Source: Patiria pectinifera
Taxonomy: Eukaryota > Echinodermata > Asteroidea > Valvatida > Asterinidae
DNA: 64,000 nt
NCBI GenBank assembly: GCA_029964075.1
Contig: CM057135.1
Location: 19,928,863 to 19,992,862, forward strand
Direction of reading: 5' to 3'
Both the position numbers and the translations under genes were made by a program. The notes below the pieces were generated by a model that saw only the letters and a program-made list of their open reading frames with translations, ran no database searches and was not told the DNA's origin. Below are positions 57,142-64,000 of the stretch, piece after piece (the first letter of the stretch is position 1; each line of letters opens with the position of its first letter).

Positions 57142-57697
57142 TGTAGAAACTAGCTAGTCCAACAGAGGGCGCTATTGCAGTTTAATAGTGTTGAGCTATA
57201 TACTTTCTGACTATTGGTGGCGCTGTTTCAAACCATGCCTTTAATGTTCCAAGTTACATGAAAATCTCCATATTGATGCTGAAAAGTGTTGTATTTTTCA
57301 TCATTCAACCTGACATATGTTACCAAAACTGGGTGAGTTAACCCTATGAATGTTTATGATTGAGGTTTATATTGTAAGATGAACAGTTATTTAAGCTGGA
57401 TTTGTCATCCAAAGTTCATGTAAATTCATTGCTAATTGTCACATGGTTGGGACGATTGTTATTTTTCCCTTACTGATTACTGTTGTAATTCTCTATTGTA
57501 TTTCAGCATAAAGAAAGAAAAGAAAGACCTTGTAAAGACAGCATAACCTTGCAAAGACAGAAAAGGAAGAACAGAATAAAAGGAATACAGAGAATAAAAT
57601 CAAGCAGAACTTTATCGGCCAGAAGTAACAGTCATTGACAGTGGAAACGAGTTCACATATGAGATTAAAACCCATCCAGTTACCCCAGATCCGTACA
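57142..57697 (+). repeat. BEL-2 3' LTR (556 bp)
   Basis: Starts TGTAGAAAC after gggggcggc and ends CCGTACA (inverted TGTA/TACA), followed by the GTAGT target duplicate. The first 170 bp match the 5' LTR. Confidence 0.8.
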
Positions 57698-58316
57698 GTA
57701 GTATTCATCAATTCTTCAACATTGTCTGTTATTTTTTTTTTTGTTGACACTGGAATGCCATTGGTGCCCTTTAGGCTTGCAATAAACAAAGCTGCCTCAT
57801 GCTTAAAGTCTGTTTTTATTTCCTCAGTTGTTCAGTATTCTTCATCATCACTTCCATCATCAGAATGTGCATGTACTTCTTCAAACATATCATCGTTTTG
57901 ACCGTTAGTTGCTGGAATAATCAGGGCAAGGGGTTGTCCATGCAAATGATCCCTCAAGATGTGTCGTTTATATGTTTTGCAGTGGAAAACTCTCGCTGGC
58001 ACCCTTCCTCATGACAAACGATATGGGTTGAAGTGCTCGAGTATATGTTGTGAATGTATTTGATGTGATTGAAAAAAATGCTAACTCCGTAGGCAATTGG
58101 TTTCAGACACTTAAAACACATGTAACTCACTTCTTTTGGTCCAAGGTCTGGAGTGCGAAGCGCATCTTTCCAACTACTGTAATCTTGCTTAAATTTCAAA
58201 AGGAGACCAATTCTTGGAATTAGTTCTTTCAAAGTCTCGGTAGCCTCATCCAGCAGCTTAAAAGCTGCATCATCAACCCCATTTTCTGCAAAGGAATAAA
58301 AGAAAGACAACTCCAT

Positions 58317-60255
58317 TAGAGAGCAGGTGGCACTCAGTGACTTTTACTTTTAACAAGTTCCTCAAGGAAGTAATTCCTTGAGTACCTGCACCTTGACAAG
58401 TAAGTCAGCAATCATCAATTGTATCTATGTACAGCACCTACATCGTGAATCCATTAGAATTTACAGTAAATGAAGCTTAGCTAGGACAGAGGTTTGGGTT
58501 GGTATCAGGAAGATGATCACTAGAGAAAAAGCTGACCATATAGGCTATAGGAATTTGACGTGCATCACCCAAACTGTTTTGAGTATTTTTTTCAGCTTAA
58601 TTTATTATGTCTAAGACATATTGAATGGTCAACCCAGAAATCTCAAACACGAAACTAAGCCTTTAATGCTTTTATATTGACCCAATCTGAACCAATTCAC
58701 TTTTGGGTCAGGCCAAACTGGTTTCTCTTTTAAGTCTGGTTTGCACGACATATATGTGTAAATTATAGTGTCTATAGCCCTGCTAATTATTGGGGTTAAA
58801 AAAGTATAGGCTTAAAGCAAACCTGGTGTAATTCAAAATTACAAACAAGTAGTCCGCAGACCGCATACATGTGTCGCCCTTTAATTTCTGCGGTTTATCA
58901 GTAATGATGTTTTATGTTAATTTGAATATGTTTGTGCCTCTATGTCATTCGTGTTTCGTTCATTTCAAAATGAGTTAGGTCAAATAAAAAATGGTGTGTT
59001 TACGGTGACCAGACCGACCTGGAATTTATTTGGCCAAATTGCCGACGTCAAACTTTTTATTGCCATTTTGAAGGTTGATATTGATAATTTTACATGAACA
59101 AATTTTCGTTTACACATGTACACGTGATTGCAAATCATGAAATCTCGCAAAAGTCTTCATTTTTCAACCGGTGATTTGGACGTGTTACGCATAAAAATAA
59201 AGCATATACTTTCCTCTATCTAATGAATCTTGCCGTGTCTTTTTCGGCCTTTTTAAAGAATCATACACCTAAAAACTATCGGCCCTCGCTTTTGTTGATA
59301 AAAAGTATGATTTTGTTTGACAGGCCTTATCAACACGTACTTGTCAAAAGCAGTTATTTTTTGTATCATAACAAAGCACATGATTTCAACTTTTCACATA
59401 TTTAGCCATCTTGGCCAAACAGTGCATATATCCAGGCACTTTTCGTGTTTTTTCTGTAGTCTCGCATAAATCTCGTAAAACCTCGCGTATGCTTTTGGGC
59501 CACTCGTGCGCGACCTCATGACAAGAAGCTGAGGTCAAACAGGGCTGTGTGCGTGACACGGCCACTGACTGCATTGTTAAGACTCTTTCTTGGGATATTA
59601 CTTGCGCATGGTCATGCATACATTATTATCACGTGAGAGGGTTTATTCAATACAAATAATGGAAAGCGAGTCCGATTTCATTTAAGTCTGATTTTCATAT
59701 TACACCGGCCAACGCTTTATTCGCGCACGTGTACGTGTGGACAAGTTTCTACTTGTCAAAATAATGTTATGATTTCGAATTCAACATGGTGTCTGCCGGC
59801 CAAGTGTCAAAATTGTTCAGTTTAAAAATCAGTGCCTCGATCCATCAACCAGCTCAGCTGAAATTGATCAACATAGACATGATAGATCTCAGCAAGACAT
59901 TTATCGATGTTTTACATGACCAATTTGTGCTTTTACGGCACTATTATTTGTGCTTTTTCGGCACTGCCAGGGAAGTGCGCCGAAATTGGACCGCGTAGCT
60001 TTAGGGGTCTGACGAGCCTATAGCCTGGGCTCAGGGCTCGATTTACAAAAAAAAGTGGCATGGACTGGTGCATGTAGACCGAAAAACCTACATGCACCAA
60101 GAAAAACCCACATGCACCATATATTCAAGTTCACTATGTCAAGATATTGAACTTCGTTAACTTTTTTGGGGGATTTGCAAACCTATACATTTTTGGAATC
60201 TGTGTAGTATAGGCAATCAGAAAACCAATGTTTACAATTTGCCGGAAGCATGCAT
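58317..60255. other. Non-coding interval
   Basis: No gene supported. AT-rich, with a stretch of higher CpG near 59460-59640 and a short duplicated acctacatgcaccaagaaaaa/acccacatgcaccat pair at about 60087-60120. Confidence 0.55.
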
Positions 60256-60451
60256 GGCGGCCATCTTGGATTTTCAAAATGGCCGCCTTCAAAATGGGTG
60301 TTTCTCAATATCTCAGCATCCAGGTGGCCTCGAGTCATGATTTTAACGGCTAAACATACATTTTCAGGGGTGAGGAAGCCAGTGGTACAAAGCAAAACAA
60401 GCTAAACATAACCACAAAGCGGCCGTCTTGGATTTTCAAAATGGCTGCCTA
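60256..60451. repeat. Pair of related CCATCTTGGATTTT repeats
   Basis: ggccatcttggattttcaaa at 60260 and a near copy at about 60424. The first is flanked by GGCGGCCAT and ATGGCCGCC (9-bp stem). The word resembles the YY1 consensus on the reverse strand. No gene. Confidence 0.5.
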
Positions 60452-60670
60452 TTTTTTCAATTTTTTTCTGGAAATGTCTGTTTTTTCCCCTATTTTTGTT
60501 TAAGTGGTGCTTCCCATTGCTGTATTTGCACGTTCTAGTACTGTTAAAGGGTATAACGATTCCCCCCCCCCCCCAAACAAAACTTTTAGACCTGTGGCCA
60601 GAAAACCCAAACAACAGAGGGCGCTGCTTGTTCTGAGCATCAGTTCAGTGTATTAATTAATAATAAAGTC

Positions 60671-60731
60671 ATTGTTCTGGTGATCAGGCCAATTAATGCT
60701 TAATTGTTGCCCTCATTTTATTATGCCACAG
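60671..60731 (+). repeat. 61-bp direct repeat, copy 1 (followed by a splice donor)
   Basis: Starts attgttctggtgatcaggcc and ends atgccacag, followed by GTATGT. Copy 2 at 61746-61806 differs at about 5 sites and is followed by the exon of the zinc-finger/CXC gene. The intervening 1.07 kb has intron-like borders. Confidence 0.7.
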
Positions 60732-61745
60732 GTATGTACAAAAGTTCTTATTGTTATTACTGTATTCTTAAAACATCATAGATCATTTTGATATATAATT
60801 TAAATTGTAGAGTTGGAGAAGATTTAAGGATTGAAAGGATTGAAAACTGTGTAAAGTTTGTAAGTGTAACGATGCATGTGAGAGTTGTAACATAGACATT
60901 GCACATGCTATTCCATAGGCAGAAGTGGATCAACAATTTTTCATATGTAAAAAGTTGCAAAAGTGAAAGTCACTGACACTACATGGATCAGGATTGTTTG
61001 ATGGAAACCTGAGTTTGGAAATTAAGCCATAAAGCACGAATGTAAGTCACAAAGTATTTCCGACTGTTTTCCATGTTACCATGGTTACCCATGCAAAGGT
61101 ATGATGAAGTGATATACATGTACACAAGGTATTTTGATTTTGTCATGTACATGGTCCCAGGATATCAGAATATTGTAGACATTTGTCAATTAACAGGGGT
61201 TAGTAGACATTTGTCAATTAACATTAGGTAGTTTCCTTCAGAGCTGTGCACTGAAATTGATTATTATTAATATACGTTGTTGCAGCCAAAGTTCATGTTC
61301 TCAAAACATGTTAGAGTTATAACTTGCCGGCATGTTTTAAAGAATTGATTGTCATGCATATACATTTTTATTGACTTTAAGGAAACCTCACAACATAAGT
61401 TCCACTCGAGCCGGTTATGTTGATACATGTACATTTACTGGACCTGATTTTAATATGAAGTCACATTACATTACGGCCACACATAAAAAAGTTGTGTTTC
61501 TCATATATAGATTCGGAACTACATGTACTCCGCTTTCTTAAAATGTAACAGCAGCTCATATTACCTTGCATAGTTGAACTTACCTGTTGATTGATTGGTG
61601 ATTACTAGGTATTAAATGGCGTGATTACCCATGCTGATAAGGCTAGGGACCAGACTTTCAAAGTATTAGGATTTTATTGTACCTTGCAAACTCACAAACA
61701 GAATATGTTGACCATTCTAGGATATTGCACTAAATTAATAAATCC
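60732..61745 (+). other. Possible 5' intron of the zinc-finger/CXC gene
   Basis: AT-rich, starts GTATGT; includes a 28-bp-period direct duplication of gtagacatttgtcaattaac (61175 and 61203). No ORF is supported. Confidence 0.4.
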
Positions 61746-61806
61746 ATTGTTCTGGCGATCAGGCCAGTTAATGCTCAATTGTCGCCATCATTTTATTATG
61801 CCACAG
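61746..61806 (+). repeat. 61-bp direct repeat, copy 2 (3' splice-site-like)
   Basis: Ends cattttattatgccacag, a reasonable polypyrimidine-AG acceptor, followed by agagcgaactggc leading to the start codon at 61872. Confidence 0.65.
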
Positions 61807-61871
61807 AGAGCGAACTGGCACCCAAGTACCCAGTAGAAAATTGGAACCCAGGTAACAGTACTATCTACACT

Positions 61872-63290
61872 ATGAGTGCGGTGCCACAGCTTGGTCAAGG
61901 GGTGCACCAAACCCGGGAATCCACCAACTGGAAGCTGTGCATGCTGTGCCAGTCTGATGATGTTACGAAAGGAGCCTTTGTGTTACAGCTCAAAATAGAC
62001 TCCTACAAGCATCTACTGGAGAAGATACAAGAGAGGGCCAGTTTACATGATGGCAACTTCGTTCAAGTCCGTAGACGACTCAGAGACAGCACAAAAGAAA
62101 CCTTGTGCACAGAGAAGTCAGTTTGGCATCGCACTTGTTACTCCAATGCAACTAACAAGCAACTGTTAGAACGTGCCAGAGACCGCAAAGATGCTTTTTC
62201 TACTGGAAGCTGCACTGTCAGAAAACGTGGACAGAAAAGAGACAGCACCAAAATGGATGAACCAGGCCCATCAACTTCTGGTTCATCAGCGCCATTCACA
62301 CGATCATCTACAGTGCCGCTGGATAAGAAACAGTGCTTCTTCTGTCAGAAGGACGATGGCCAACAGTTGTTCAAAGTCAGGACTGAAAATGCTGGTGCAG
62401 AGCTGAGAAAAGCTGTAGAAAAGTCTTAAGATGCCTCATTGAAAACGAGGTTGAACACATCTATCTCACCAACTGATGCCCACGCGATAGACGTTAGGTA
62501 CCACAAGTCATGTTGGAGAAGACACGTGTTCCACCCAGTGCGAGATGAAACCAGAACAAGAAGCACACACAAAGCACCCACTGCAAAGGGCAATTCTGAT
62601 CGAACTGACCAACCTTATCAGTATGCAAACTCAACAACAAGCTTACCTCTCAAAGGATGACATTGAAACCACATGTGTCAATTTGCTTGGTCCAAAAGGT
62701 TTGGAAAATCATTCGCCTGCAGTCAAAAGAGCATGGTTGAAGGAAAAGATACTTACTGAGTTGCCCAGCGTGAAGTCTGTTCGACAAACAGATAGAAGGA
62801 AATCGGCTGTCCTCTACTCTCCAGATGCATGTCAGGAAGCCATGGTCCATTCTGCTATAACAAGTGATGCTGACGATGTGAATGACATGAAGGCCATCTA
62901 CAAGTCTGCAGATGTGATACGCAAGAGCATTGCAAACTTCACAAAGAAGGACAAGCCAGAAACTGCCATACCAGTATCTAGCAACATCGATGATGTTCCA
63001 TCTGAACTATACACTATGATCCGCTGGATCATGGTGGGGCCAGTGCAGTATATGGAAAACGAAACGAGATGATGAAGTAGTAGTTCCTGGCAGCAGTTCC
63101 TGGATCCGCTGCAGCATGGCTTCTACAAGGACACAGCAGCTGATCAGGTGAAGCCAATCACAACTAAGGTCCTCCCAGCCCCCAAGGCCATCATTGAGAT
63201 GGTGAGATGCCAGTGCAGAGCAGACTGTTCAACATCTCGATGCTCTTGCAGGTCCAAGAACTTATCATGCACAGACCTCTGCCTCTGCTC
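61872..63290 (+). pseudogene. Zinc-finger/CXC mobile-element protein, internally deleted
   Basis: ATG 61872. N-terminal Cys/His blocks WKLCMLCQSDD, WHRTCYSNATN, CFFCQKDD and YHKSCWRRH suggest two zinc modules. An in-frame TAA lies at 62427-62429, and a shift near 62580 leads to 62545-63072 (LLGPKGLENHSPAVKRAWLK). The C-terminus, 63148-63290, is a CXC-like cluster VRCQCRADCSTSRCSCRSKN...CTDLC. Proteins with these ends and a long middle recur in marine invertebrate genomes as uncharacterised, mobile-looking genes; here the middle is missing between 63072 and 63148. The LINE copy B starts immediately after the last Cys codons. The function is unknown. Confidence 0.55.
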
Positions 63291-64000
63291 TTTACATACT
63301 TATTGTACCTTTACTGCCCGGCTGGCTCTAGAAATGCATTACCTAACCTATTGCATAATATGTAATGGCGAACGTAACTGATAAATGCAGCATATGTTAT
63401 AAATCAATTGATAAACATGACTGGTACGATTTTTGTGGAACTTGTAAAAACTGCTTTCCTCAAATATTACCGTTTAATCATCTTTTATCTCAGGACTTTG
63501 ATTTGGTAATTGTTGAATTTAAAACTAATACTAAAATCGATGCCGACTGACTAAAAAACCTAAAATTTAATCCATTTATTTGTAATGAGAAACTTGCTGG
63601 CAATAGTGATATCGATCCAGACATGAATTACTATGTTACAAATTATACCACATCAGAGTACCTTCTTGTCGGACCAGTTTGTTGAAAAATACAAACTGAC
63701 TAATTGCCGAAATACTTTTTCATGTCTTCACCAGAATGTTCGAAGCCTCGCTAAAAATAATGACCAAATGATTGATTTCATAAATATTCTTAACTTCCAA
63801 TTCCATGTGATTGGTTTTAGCGAAACATGGTTAAATGATCAGAGTCCCGATATGCACATAAAAGATTACTCATCCGTTAAGAAAAATAGACAAAATAGGA
63901 CAGGTGGCGGTGTTGCACTCTACGTGCACAATTCCCTCGACTTTTTTTCTCCGTAATGACCTAATACTGAATTGTTCAGAATGTGACTCATTATTTATTG
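63291..64000 (+). mobile_element. LINE copy B, 5'-truncated, continues beyond the window
   Basis: Matches 489-1167 of copy A. It contains ORF2 start sequence (CSICYKSIDKHDWYDFCGTC at 63380), a TGA at 63548-63550 replacing the Arg codon of copy A, a frameshift near 63660 and the endonuclease start (SCLHQNVRSL, GFSETWLNDQ). It stops at the window edge. It interrupts or abuts the CXC gene. Confidence 0.85.

Larger units (their letters stand above)
46872..57697 (+). mobile_element. BEL/Pao remnant with internal deletion (BEL-2)
   Basis: The 5' LTR starts TGTAGAAACTAGCTAG at 46872 and the 3' LTR, with the same start, at 57142. The right end ...CCGTACA at 57697 is fixed by the duplicated GTAGT (46867-46871 and 57698-57702). 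The only internal gene is an integrase (56199-57052); gag, protease and RT are deleted, the junction falling inside the 5' LTR at about 56195. Gypsy-2 is nested in the 5' LTR. Confidence 0.85.
44637..58316 (-). pseudogene. C2H2 zinc-finger DDE transposase (CACTA/EnSpm-like or related), split by nested elements
   Basis: Minus strand. The N-terminal part, 58316-57703, has C2H2 features (YMCFKCLKPIAYG...HIKYIH; CHEEGCQREF) and an acidic stretch. Coding resumes at 46866 and continues to 44637: VLPLLLYSDEWEPANPLGSR, VVGDNLGMHAMLGF (candidate D, about 46120), DIMHDLLEGVIPMEIKL (about 45870), HHLLHYPRIIRL and MRWEAKHKGLK (candidate E, about 45390), ending with a C-terminal all-beta-like tail. Breaks: a frameshift near 46715, another near 45690, stops near 45610, and a MITE at 44878-45176. 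The 10.8-kb BEL-2 element (46872-57697) splits the gene after its zinc-finger part; the frame agrees across the insertion. The superfamily is not settled. Confidence 0.7.

Noticed and set aside
1-64000. tRNA, rRNA or CRISPR features
   Set aside because: No cloverleaf-like or rRNA-like sequence and no regularly spaced identical repeats with unique spacers; the 79-bp array has no spacers.

Overview
Organism and content. The window is AT-rich animal DNA. It has multi-exon genes with GT-AG introns, microsatellites, and frequent (ACATGTACATGT)-type words of the sort common in marine invertebrates (echinoderm, hemichordate, amphioxus or mollusc; the phylum cannot be settled from this sequence alone). 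Almost everything recognisable comes from mobile elements, stacked inside one another. No clear host single-copy gene, rRNA, tRNA or CRISPR array was seen.

Layout. 5-3785: a decayed non-LTR retrotransposon (LINE) on +; a second, 5'-truncated copy starts at 63291 and runs off the window. 3816-6378 (-): a broken family-B DNA polymerase of the Polinton/virus-like type. 6379-8500: non-coding, with a TATA box, a 4 x 79 bp tandem repeat and a G-rich tract. 8515-24718: a tail-to-tail pair, a tandem-PHD + DUF6589-like gene (+) and a RecQ-like helicase (-), resembling the gene pair of helicase-bearing Academ DNA transposons. An LTR-bounded Ty3/gypsy element (9294-18959, TSD TGTA) sits in an intron of the PHD gene and has a textbook -1 frameshift signal. 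25099-38117: a decayed BEL/Pao element.

The main discovery. Inside the BEL/Pao pol gene, at 27653-34301, is a 6649 bp DNA transposon with TIRs beginning CACGG and a 4-bp CAGA target duplication. Its single ten-exon gene encodes a RAG1-like protein: N-terminal zinc modules, a C3HC4 RING finger and a DDE-type transposase core. No RAG2-like gene is present. The architecture fits the N-RAG-TP/Chapaev branch related to the ancestor of V(D)J recombinase better than ProtoRAG. The copy carries two small lesions (a lost base and a 32-bp tandem duplication).

38153-58316 (-): a second DNA-transposon pair, a C2H2 + DDE transposase pseudogene and a downstream multi-exon companion gene. The transposase gene is split by a BEL/Pao remnant (46872-57697, TSD GTAGT). 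That remnant's 5' LTR is split by a second gypsy element (46991-56151, TSD CATG), and the gypsy element's protease region is split by a 437-bp TIR element (49718-50154, TSD CTTAG), so the nest is four levels deep. The second gypsy element carries an extra 3' ORF encoding an SGNH/GDSL-type hydrolase.

58317-63290: mostly non-coding, then a zinc-finger/CXC mobile-element protein pseudogene (61872-63290) that abuts the second LINE copy.

How it works together. These are not pathway neighbours. The window records successive insertions whose order can be read from TSDs and interrupted reading frames. Each LTR element would use its own gag-pol, the RAG1-like and PHD/helicase elements their own transposases, and the small TIR elements would depend on proteins supplied elsewhere. 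Most coding regions carry stops or frameshifts; the first gypsy pol (1476 codons) is the longest uninterrupted one.
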